NCBI GenBank assembly: GCA_001805655.1
Contig: MHGR01000079.1
Location: forward strand, 1 to 5,429
Source: Omnitrophica WOR_2 bacterium RIFCSPHIGHO2_02_FULL_52_10
GTDB lineage: Bacteria; Omnitrophota; Gorgyraeia; Zapsychrales; Zapsychraceae
Direction of reading: 5' to 3'
Length of the DNA stretch: 5,429 nt
The notes below the pieces were generated by a model, which made no database searches, was not told the origin of the DNA, and was given only the letters and a program-made list of their open reading frames with translations. The position numbers and the translations under genes were made by a program. Below are positions 1-5,429 of this stretch, in pieces. Each line of letters starts with the position of its first letter. The first letter of the stretch is position 1.

Positions 1-1812
1 CATGTGATCATCGTCGGGACGGGCCTGGCCGGCGGTTCGGCGGCCGCGTCCTTGGCGGAGCTGGGGTACAACGTCAAGGTCTTCTGCATTCAGGACAGCC
101 CGCGGCGGGCGCACAGCGTGGCCGCGCAGGGCGGCATCAACGCGGCCAAGAATTATCCCAACGACGGCGACAGCATTTACCGTCTTTTTTACGACACGAT
201 CAAGGGTGGGGACTTCCGCTCGCGCGAGGCGAACGTGTACCGCTTGGCGGAGGTCAGCAACGGCATCATCGACCAATGCGTGGCGCAGGGGATCCCGTTC
301 GCGCGGGAATATTCCGGGTACCTGGACAACCGCTCTTTTGGCGGGGCGCAGGTGGCGCGCACGTTTTACGCCCGGGGACAGACGGGACAGCAGCTTTTGC
401 TGGGGGCGTACGGTGCCCTGTCCAAAGAGGTTGGCAAGGGCGCCGTCCAAATGCATCCGCGCGCCGAGATGCTGGACCTCGTCGTCATGGACGGTGTCGC
501 GCGCGGGGTCATCACGCGCAATCTCGTCACGGGCGAAATTGAATCGCATGCCGCCGACGCGGTTGTGCTGGCGACCGGCGGTTATGCCAACGCCTTCTAC
601 CTTTCCACCAACTCCAAGGCGTGCAACGTGACGGCCATCTGGCGGGCGCATAAAAAGGGCGCCTTGTTTGCCAACCCCTGTTACACGCAGATCCATCCCA
701 CCTGCATCCCGGTCCACGGCGAATATCAGTCGAAGCTGACATTGATGAGCGAGAGCCTGCGCAATGACGGCCGGGTGTGGGTCCCTAAGAAAGCCGGCGA
801 CCGGCGGCGGCCCGGCGAGATCCCGGAGGGGGAGCGGGATTATTTTCTGGAGGCGAAATATCCGAGCTTCGGCAACCTGGTCCCGCGCGACCTGGCCTCG
901 CGCAACGCCAAACAGCAATGCGACCTGGGGAAAGGGGTCGGCCCGACCGGCCAGGCGGTTTATTTGGATTTTGCCGATGCGCTCGGCCGGCTGGGGAAGG
1001 ACGTCATTCTAGAGCGCTACGGCAACCTTTTTGACATGTACCAGAAAATCACGGCCACCGACCCTTACGCGGAGCCGATGATGATCTATCCGGCGCTGCA
1101 CTACACGATGGGCGGGCTTTGGGTGGACTATAACCTGATGAGTAATGTGCCCGGCTTGTTTGTCATCGGGGAAGCGAACTTTTCGGACCACGGGGCCAAC
1201 CGCCTGGGGGCGAGCGCTCTCATGCAGGGCCTGGCCGACGGCTATTTCATCCTTCCCTACACCATCGCGGATTATCTGGCCGGATGTCCGGTCGGCCGGG
1301 TCGGCTCCAATTTCGATGAATTCCGGGAAGGGGAGAAGCAGGCTGAGGAGCGCACCGAACAATTGTTAAGCATTCAAGGGAAACGCACGGTCGGTGATTT
1401 TCACCGCGCCTTGGGGAAAGAATTATGGGAGCATTGCGGCATGTCCCGCAATGAGGCGGGGTTGAAGACGGCCTTGCGGCGCGTCGGGGAAATCCGGCAG
1501 GAGTTTTGGGAAAATGTGATTGTCTCCGGCTCGGGCAGCGACCTCAACCAGTCGCTGGAATACGCGGGGCGCGTGGCGGACTTTCTGGAATTCGCGGAAT
1601 GCATGGTGCATGACGCCCTGCACCGCCGGGAGTCGTGCGGCGGGCATTTCCGGGAGGAGTTCCAGACCGGCGAAGGGGAGGCTTTGCGCAATGACAGGGA
1701 CTTTGCCTATGTCGCGGCCTGGGAATTCCAGGGGGTCGGCGAAAACCCGGTCTTGCATAAAGAAGAGCTTAAATTCGAAGAGGTCAAATTATCCCAAAGA
1801 AGTTATAAGTAG
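1..1812 (+). CDS. sdhA: Succinate dehydrogenase / fumarate reductase flavoprotein subunit, 5'-partial
   Basis: This is the catalytic subunit that interconverts succinate and fumarate on the membrane-bound Sdh/Frd complex, passing electrons from FAD to SdhB. Numbering residues from the GTG at base 4, a Rossmann GxGxxGG motif lies at residues 5-11. H37 in [10 protein letters not shown] is the expected covalent FAD attachment site. The active-site set is present: H231 in HPT, R295 in VPRDLASR (the E. coli R286 equivalent), H366 in HYTMGG, E390, and R400 in ANRLGASA. The C-terminus ([10 protein letters not shown] near 543-552, ending LSQRSYK) is complete for the family. The frame is open through base 1 (CAT), so the GTG at 4 is not the real start; roughly 30-40 N-terminal residues lie upstream, judging by family length. 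The sequence style is that of the B. subtilis/Bacteroidetes-type branch rather than E. coli SdhA. Sequence alone does not tell which direction the enzyme runs in vivo. Confidence 0.96.
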   Translation, partial: HVIIVGTGLAGGSAAASLAELGYNVKVFCIQDSPRRAHSVAAQGGINAAKNYPNDGDSIYRLFYDTIKGGDFRSREANVYRLAEVSNGIIDQCVAQGIPFAREYSGYLDNRSFGGAQVARTFYARGQTGQQLLLGAYGALSKEVGKGAVQMHPRAEMLDLVVMDGVARGVITRNLVTGEIESHAADAVVLATGGYANAFYLSTNSKACNVTAIWRAHKKGALFANPCYTQIHPTCIPVHGEYQSKLTLMSESLRNDGRVWVPKKAGDRRRPGEIPEGERDYFLEAKYPSFGNLVPRDLASRNAKQQCDLGKGVGPTGQAVYLDFADALGRLGKDVILERYGNLFDMYQKITATDPYAEPMMIYPALHYTMGGLWVDYNLMSNVPGLFVIGEANFSDHGANRLGASALMQGLADGYFILPYTIADYLAGCPVGRVGSNFDEFREGEKQAEERTEQLLSIQGKRTVGDFHRALGKELWEHCGMSRNEAGLKTALRRVGEIRQEFWENVIVSGSGSDLNQSLEYAGRVADFLEFAECMVHDALHRRESCGGHFREEFQTGEGEALRNDRDFAYVAAWEFQGVGENPVLHKEELKFEEVKLSQRSYK

Positions 1813-1907
1813 GAAAAATCTGGACTGGATATAATAAGCAATTGATTGTCTTTAGGTTGAGGTGTGACTTTTATGGGATCCTGTGAAAAAGCAGATGGGA
1901 AAAACTA

Positions 1908-2621
1908 ATGAACAAAAAGCTCAATAGGGCATTACTTTTCTCAGCTGTGATTACATTTGCGCTGAAAGTGGTAGATTATTTTTCCTGGGAATATTTGATT
2001 AATTCTAAACTTTTGGTTTCTAATAGCACAAAATCGTACATTCTTATTGACTTAATTAGTTTTATTGGCTCAATCGCCAGCCCTGTCACTCATTACATAA
2101 GTTTGTTTATTGACATGAATGCCAACGTTTTCTTTAGTTTCTTCAATGTATTAGATTTTGCCTTTTGGACGGCGATTATATTTTTTGTTCTTATTCATAA
2201 AAAGGGAACCGCCGTTGGAATACCTTTATTAGGCGTACTTTTTCTCATGTTAGGAAATCATTTCATTTCTGTTAACGCTACTATGTATTTTACGGGGAAA
2301 TCCCTAATGAATTCACCTTCGCCTAATTGGGCAGTATTTATTATGTTACTTGTTGCCGGAATAATTTTAATATGCTGCGGTTTTGGTTTAGTATTGTGGG
2401 CAAAGTGGGGAAGAGGGCTGTCTTTATTAGCGTCTGCCATATTGGCCATATTAGACGTTTTTATTATTGCAAGCGTTCATGGGGGAATTGAGCGTCAGGG
2501 GGTTAATAATGTCCAGCCCAAAATCATGGGGATCTACTACTTAACACTAATTTCTTTATTTCTAATTGCCGGTTTTGTGTATTATTTAACTCGTCCGAAA
2601 GTTAAGGGACAGTTTCGATAG
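1908..2621 (+). CDS. Unrecognised multi-pass membrane protein located between sdhA and sdhB
   Basis: This 237-residue protein is almost entirely hydrophobic. By eye I see six or seven membrane segments, near residues 8-25, 44-66, 74-96, 103-121, 141-164, 169-190 and 207-227, with a basic C-terminal tail (YYLTRPKVKGQFR). I do not recognise a named family. The end of the protein, with a WAKWGRGLSLL loop and a final tail of the YLTRPKVKxxF type, resembles small uncharacterised membrane proteins of anaerobic bacteria; that is an impression. The start is forced: an in-frame TGA at 1884-1886 precedes it with no other start codon between. A GGGA at 1897-1900 is a weak ribosome site. The gene is far more AT-rich than its neighbours and sits where SdhA and SdhB are normally adjacent. 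It has four histidines (H62, H97, H118, H191), but their spacing (35, 21, 73) does not match the regular haem-ligand spacing of di-heme SdhC proteins. It could be an insertion, an accessory factor or, less likely, an unusual anchor. Confidence 0.85.
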   Translation: MNKKLNRALLFSAVITFALKVVDYFSWEYLINSKLLVSNSTKSYILIDLISFIGSIASPVTHYISLFIDMNANVFFSFFNVLDFAFWTAIIFFVLIHKKGTAVGIPLLGVLFLMLGNHFISVNATMYFTGKSLMNSPSPNWAVFIMLLVAGIILICCGFGLVLWAKWGRGLSLLASAILAILDVFIIASVHGGIERQGVNNVQPKIMGIYYLTLISLFLIAGFVYYLTRPKVKGQFR

Positions 2622-2646
2622 CTTGGAGTGAGTATTTATAATCATT

Positions 2647-3390
2647 ATGTCAGAAAAGATTAATCTTACATTAAAAGTCTGGCGGCAAAAACTCGGTCAT
2701 GAAAAAGGGGCGTTCGAGGCGTACCCGGCCAAGGACATTGACACGGACATGTCATTCCTGGAGATGCTTGATATCGTCAATGAGCATTTGGTCAAGGAAG
2801 GGAAAGAGCCGATTGCCTTTGACCACGATTGCCGGGAAGGGATCTGCGGGGCGTGCGGGGCGGTGATCAACGGCCAGGCGCACGGGCCCGAGCGGGCCAC
2901 CACGCTCTGCCAGCTGCACATGCGCCGTTTCAAGGACGGCGACACGCTGGTCATTGAGCCTTGGCGGTCGAAGGGCTTTCCCGTGATCAAGGACCTGGTG
3001 GTGGACAGCAGCGCGTTTGACCGCATCATGTCCGCCGGCGGGTTTATATCGGTGAAAACAGGCTCCGCGCCCGAGGCCAACGCCATTCCCGTCCGCAAAC
3101 CCTTCGCCGACCTGGCCATGGACGCCGCCGCCTGCATCGGCTGCGGGGCGTGTGTCGCGGCGTGCCCGAATGCCTCGGCCATGCTTTTTGTCGCGGCCAA
3201 GGTCAGCCACTTAAGCTTATTGCCGCAGGGGCAGGTCGAAACGAGCGAGCGCGTTGTCCGCATGGTCGAGAAGATGGATGCCGAGGGCTTCGGCAACTGC
3301 GCCAACGAATATGAGTGTGAGGCCGCCTGCCCGAAAGCCATCAGTGTCGCCCATATCGCCCGCATGAACCGCGAATTCCGCCGCGCCTAA
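2647..3390 (+). CDS. sdhB: Succinate dehydrogenase / fumarate reductase iron-sulfur subunit
   Basis: This 247-residue subunit carries electrons from the SdhA flavin through three Fe-S clusters to the quinone site in the membrane anchor. The N-terminal ferredoxin-like domain has [2Fe-2S] ligands C62, C67, C70 ([10 protein letters not shown]) and C88 (TTLCQLH). The C-terminal domain has CxxCxxCxxxCP at 163-173 and a second Cys group at 218-228. By the E. coli SdhB pattern, C163, C166, C169 and C228 bind [4Fe-4S], and C173, C218 and C224 bind [3Fe-4S]. Length and ligands are complete, so the subunit looks functional despite its separation from sdhA. The ATG is fixed by an in-frame TGA at 2629-2631. 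The only SD-like GGAG (2625-2628) is 18 bases from the start, too far to act normally. The first dozen codons are AT-rich (10 of 36 bases G+C), then composition returns to the GC-rich level of sdhA. No terminator is evident after it. Confidence 0.96.
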   Translation: MSEKINLTLKVWRQKLGHEKGAFEAYPAKDIDTDMSFLEMLDIVNEHLVKEGKEPIAFDHDCREGICGACGAVINGQAHGPERATTLCQLHMRRFKDGDTLVIEPWRSKGFPVIKDLVVDSSAFDRIMSAGGFISVKTGSAPEANAIPVRKPFADLAMDAAACIGCGACVAACPNASAMLFVAAKVSHLSLLPQGQVETSERVVRMVEKMDAEGFGNCANEYECEAACPKAISVAHIARMNREFRRA

Positions 3391-3398
3391 TTTTCTAG

Positions 3399-3426
3399 TT
3401 GAAATCATTCCCAAGTCTGTTATCCT
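3399..3426 (+). promoter_or_regulatory. Candidate sigma-70-like promoter downstream of sdhB
   Basis: TTGAAA at 3399-3404 is followed 16 bases later by TATCCT at 3421-3426, giving a plausible -35/-10 pair nine bases after the sdhB stop. A further AT-rich TATATT occurs at 3430-3435. If real, it would start the transcript for the small ORF, hemN and the PilZ gene. It is a motif match only, in an AT-rich intergenic stretch where such matches arise by chance. Confidence 0.3.
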
Positions 3427-3440
3427 ATCTATATTAACGT

Positions 3441-3488
3441 CCGCCGATTTTTTCCTAAAACCCCAGCGGCGAAAGCCTTAGCGGCCTG
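3441..3488 (+). other. GC-rich patch with possible RNA hairpins before the small ORF
   Basis: In an otherwise AT-rich gap, CGCCG at 3442-3446 can pair with CGGCG at 3467-3471. Alternatively, GCGGC at 3466-3470 can close a GAAA tetraloop with GCC at 3475-3477 and, across a TTA bulge, GC at 3481-3482. The two folds compete for the same bases. AGCGGC is also directly repeated at 3465-3470 and 3480-3485. No clean U-tract follows, so this is not a convincing terminator. It could be a structured leader or simply chance; I do not recognise a known riboswitch. Confidence 0.2.
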
Positions 3489-3510
3489 TTTAGATTAAAA
3501 AATAATTCTA

Positions 3511-3684
3511 ATGGATGATCTTAAATTACCTATCATTAAGGACCTTGAAATTCAAAAGCGGGTGCTTTCGATGGACGAGTATCTCGAGTTTGTTCAGTTT
3601 AACCTGAAACATGCCTTTGACAAAGAAGCTTATGCGGAATGGAAGAAGTTGCGGGCGGTTGACGTTCCGTTTCGTCTCACGTAA
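3511..3684 (+). CDS. Small 57-residue hypothetical protein
   Basis: This short frame encodes 57 residues and ends at TAA 3682-3684. I do not recognise its family. Its start is bounded by an in-frame TAA at 3496-3498 with no other usual start codon between; an internal ATG at 3571 (M21) would give only 37 residues. The composition is protein-like: a mixed N-terminus, then a likely amphipathic helical stretch from about residue 19 to 48 (LSMDEYLEFVQFNLKH, then AYAEWKKL) rich in aromatic residues and charge, and a short VPFRLT tail. There is no signal peptide, membrane segment or cysteine. No Shine-Dalgarno site is visible; the region before the ATG is a run of A and T. It sits 41 bases before hemN on the same strand, so co-transcription is plausible. 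It may be a small soluble regulatory or partner protein, but nothing in the sequence assigns a role. It could also be a chance ORF. Confidence 0.55.
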   Translation: MDDLKLPIIKDLEIQKRVLSMDEYLEFVQFNLKHAFDKEAYAEWKKLRAVDVPFRLT

Positions 3685-3725
3685 GGCGGCTCAATAAACA
3701 CTGCTAACAAAGATTTTCAACTATT

Positions 3726-5102
3726 ATGTCTATTGCCATAGATAAAGAAATCATACGCAAGTTCGATGTCCCCGGCCCCCGGTATACCAGCTACCCCACC
3801 GCGCCGGTCTGGTCGCAGGAGGTCGATGAACGGGTCTATGCCGGCATATTGAGAGATTTCGGCCGCAGCGCTAAGACGCTTTCTCTATATATACACGTTC
3901 CGTTCTGCCAGATGATGTGCACCTATTGCGGCTGCAACGTCGTCATCCGCCGGCAGGAAGACAAATACGGCGATGTCTATTTGGAGCATCTCTCCCGGGA
4001 GATTGACCTGGTGGTCAAGCATATCGGCGGCAAGAAGCCCGTGAAGCAGTTCCACTGGGGCGGGGGGACGCCGACCTACCTGAACGAAGGGCAGATCGAG
4101 CGGCTGTTTCACAAGGCGGCGGAGAACTTCGACATTGACTTTAAGGGCGAAATCGCCATCGAAATCGACCCGCGCACCATTGATGCCGCCAAGCTGAAGA
4201 AGCTGCGCGGCCTGGGATTCAACAGGATTTCCCTCGGCGTCCAGGATTTCGACCCTCAGGTGCAGGAGGCCGTCAACCGCCGCCAGCCTTTTGATTTGGT
4301 CAAGGAGTGCGCGGAACTCTGCCGGGAGCTTCAATTCCAGTCGCTCAATTTCGACCTGATTTACGGGCTGCCTTTTCAAACACAGGACAGCTTTTTAAGG
4401 ACTGTTGGCAAGGTCATCGCGCTGCGGCCGGACCGCATCGCCTTATACAGTTTTGCCTATGTGCCGTGGCTGAAAAAGCACCAGAACAAGATTGACCCCA
4501 AGTTACTCCCTTCAAACGATGTTAAGCTGGATATTTTCCTGGCCGCCCGGTCCGCATTTCTGGCCCACGGCTACCAGGCGATTGCCATGGACCATTTTGC
4601 CCTGGAAAGCGACGACATGGCGGCGGCCTTCAACAACGGGACGCTGTACCGCAATTTCATGGGATACACGGTCAAGCCGGCGGACGAATATATCGGCCTG
4701 GGGCTGACCTCCATCAGCTTCCTGCAGGACACCTTTATCCATAACTGCAAGGTCTTGCCCGAGTATTACAAATTGCTGCATGAAGGCAGGCTTCCGGTCG
4801 ACCGCGGAAAAGTTCTCAACGGGGACGACCTGATCCGCCAATGGACGATCAACCATCTGATGTGCCAGTTCCGCATCGATAAGGGCGCGTTTAAAGACCG
4901 GTTTCACGTTGCTTTCGACGAATATTTTTCCAGGGAACAGAGGCATATCGCCCGGTGCGCGGAAGACGGGCTGGTCGCGGCGGGCGAAGACGCCATCCAA
5001 GTGACGGAACTCGGAAAAATATTCATCCGCAATGTCTGCATGGGCTTTGATTTTTATCTGCAGCAGGATAAGGGGCCCGGGCGGTTTTCCAGAACGGTTT
5101 AA
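3726..5102 (+). CDS. hemN: Oxygen-independent coproporphyrinogen III oxidase (radical SAM)
   Basis: HemN converts coproporphyrinogen III to protoporphyrinogen IX without oxygen, by two SAM-dependent decarboxylations in the cytoplasm, a late step of haem synthesis. The protein has 458 residues, matching the full-length E. coli enzyme (about 457). The N-terminal PGPRYTSYPTAPVW (16-29) marks true HemN rather than the HemW-type homologue. The radical SAM cluster motif is C61-x3-C65-x2-C68-x-C70, with Y55 before it. Further landmarks are GGGTPTYL (112-119), IEIDPR (145-150), NRISLGVQDFD (166-176), R185 and DLIYGLPFQT (210-219), and the C-terminus ends in RFSRTV. All expected SAM-site residues appear present. 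The start is fixed by an in-frame TAA at 3705-3707, and no Shine-Dalgarno site lies near the ATG. The first 13 codons are AT-rich (13 of 39 bases G+C). The gene implies haem synthesis under anoxic conditions; haem is also needed by the cytochrome b anchor expected for the Sdh complex upstream. Confidence 0.97.
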   Translation: MSIAIDKEIIRKFDVPGPRYTSYPTAPVWSQEVDERVYAGILRDFGRSAKTLSLYIHVPFCQMMCTYCGCNVVIRRQEDKYGDVYLEHLSREIDLVVKHIGGKKPVKQFHWGGGTPTYLNEGQIERLFHKAAENFDIDFKGEIAIEIDPRTIDAAKLKKLRGLGFNRISLGVQDFDPQVQEAVNRRQPFDLVKECAELCRELQFQSLNFDLIYGLPFQTQDSFLRTVGKVIALRPDRIALYSFAYVPWLKKHQNKIDPKLLPSNDVKLDIFLAARSAFLAHGYQAIAMDHFALESDDMAAAFNNGTLYRNFMGYTVKPADEYIGLGLTSISFLQDTFIHNCKVLPEYYKLLHEGRLPVDRGKVLNGDDLIRQWTINHLMCQFRIDKGAFKDRFHVAFDEYFSREQRHIARCAEDGLVAAGEDAIQVTELGKIFIRNVCMGFDFYLQQDKGPGRFSRTV

Positions 5103-5122
5103 CCTGTCCAATACCTAAACCA

Positions 5123-5128
5123 AAGGGG
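5123..5128 (+). promoter_or_regulatory. Shine-Dalgarno site of the PilZ gene
   Basis: AAGGGG ends five bases before the ATG at 5134, a good ribosome site. It is the clearest one in the window; the four genes upstream lack a comparable site. An in-frame TAA at 5116-5118 excludes any earlier start. Confidence 0.6.
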
Positions 5129-5133
5129 ATGAC

Positions 5134-5429
5134 ATGACCGATAAACGAGCTTACATACGTTCACCGATCGAGCTGGCCGCGTCCTTCGGCATAGGGGACG
5201 ATCCCCGGCCGGAGCGCGAAGCGAAGATCAATAACATTTCCTCCGGCGGATTTTGTTTCACATCGGAGATTCAGCTCAAGGCCGGGCAGGTGATCGACCT
5301 GGCGGTTGAGCTCGACACGGCGGAAGACGTGGTCATTTCCGTCAAAGTCGTCTGGGTCAAAAAAACGGAATCCAATAAGAAGTTCATTATCGGCGTTCAA
5401 ATCATCGAAAAGGAAGGCCCGGGATTTGA
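5134..5429 (+). CDS. PilZ-domain protein, probable cyclic-di-GMP binder, 3'-partial
   Basis: The frame is open for 98 codons to the window edge, so the C-terminus is missing; the TGA that forms the last three bases of the window is out of frame. The two classical c-di-GMP contact motifs of PilZ domains are visible: RxxxR at residues 5-9 (RAYIR) and [D/N]xSxxG at 34-39 (NISSGG). A beta-rich body follows, with a region like those that form the PilZ barrel (VISVKVVWVKK, then FIIGVQII). The domain starts almost at residue 1 and looks nearly complete, so this is probably a short stand-alone PilZ protein, unless another domain follows off-window. Such proteins typically link c-di-GMP levels to motility, surface attachment or polysaccharide output, but the target here is unknown. 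It begins 31 bases after hemN with no terminator between, so the two are probably co-transcribed. Confidence 0.88.
   Translation, partial: MTDKRAYIRSPIELAASFGIGDDPRPEREAKINNISSGGFCFTSEIQLKAGQVIDLAVELDTAEDVVISVKVVWVKKTESNKKFIIGVQIIEKEGPGF

Noticed and set aside
4..6. GTG at base 4 as the start of sdhA
   Set aside because: The frame is open to base 1, and the Rossmann motif begins only five residues later, whereas family members have about 30-40 residues before it. The gene is cut by the window edge.
1830..1835. Perfect TATAAT as a promoter for the inserted membrane gene
   Set aside because: No hexamer resembling TTGACA lies 15-19 bases upstream and the extended -10 TGn is not in register. 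A single -10 match in AT-rich DNA is weak evidence.
1813..2646. Inserted segment as an insertion sequence or transposon
   Set aside because: The encoded protein is a membrane protein with no transposase features, and I found no terminal inverted repeats or matching target duplications at the two edges.
3365..3400. Possible terminator after sdhB (CGCG/CGCG stem followed by TAATTTT)
   Set aside because: The stem is only four base pairs, lies largely in the coding end of sdhB and lacks a continuous T-run.
3461..3495. Resemblance of GCGAAAGCC...GCGGCCT to the 3' part of a GEMM-I (c-di-GMP) riboswitch, tempting because of the PilZ gene downstream
   Set aside because: The key ACGCAAAGC-type core is altered, and the upstream P2 arm with its GCAAACC...GAAA...GGG pattern is absent. 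The similarity covers too few bases.
4512..5111. Long minus-strand open frame opposite hemN (199 codons); similar frames lie opposite sdhB (2697-3365) and sdhA
   Set aside because: These are antisense shadows of GC-rich coding genes. Their products are low-complexity and match no recognisable fold, while the plus-strand genes are unmistakable.

Overview
The window is a stretch of bacterial chromosome with every recognisable gene on the plus strand. From left to right it holds the catalytic flavoprotein of a succinate dehydrogenase/fumarate reductase (sdhA, 5' end cut by the window), an AT-rich gene for an unrecognised multi-pass membrane protein, the iron-sulfur subunit of the same enzyme (sdhB), a 57-codon small ORF, oxygen-independent coproporphyrinogen III oxidase (hemN), and a PilZ-domain protein cut by the right edge. 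I see no rRNA, tRNA, transposase, CRISPR array or obvious mobile element.

The core genes are GC-rich: 36 of 60 bases are G+C at 841-900 and 40 of 60 at 4021-4080. SdhA belongs to the B. subtilis/Bacteroidetes/Chlorobi-like branch that usually pairs with a single di-heme cytochrome b anchor (SdhC). Together with the style of the short PilZ protein and the membrane protein, this suggests an uncultured or anaerobic lineage, perhaps in or near the PVC group or Omnitrophota. That placement is an impression from protein style and is low confidence. HemN indicates that haem can be made without oxygen, which fits an anaerobic or microaerophilic life.

In this enzyme family the order is normally sdhC-sdhA-sdhB with A and B nearly adjacent. 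Here 834 bases separate them, filled by an AT-rich segment (17 of 60 G+C at 1981-2040 and at 2101-2160) carrying the membrane protein. Both flanking subunits look intact and keep their flavin and Fe-S ligands, so the complex should still be functional. No sdhC is visible; it would be expected upstream of the window.

The 335 bases between sdhB and hemN hold a candidate promoter just after sdhB, a short GC-rich patch with a possible hairpin, and the small ORF. hemN and the PilZ gene are 31 bases apart and are probably co-transcribed. HemN would supply haem precursors, including for a cytochrome b anchor of the Sdh complex. The PilZ protein is a likely cyclic-di-GMP sensor with no obvious biochemical link to HemN.

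The most notable points are the membrane gene splitting sdhA from sdhB, the small ORF before hemN, and four consecutive genes whose starts are fixed by upstream in-frame stops but lack a good Shine-Dalgarno site. I found no strong evidence for a wholly new multi-gene system.
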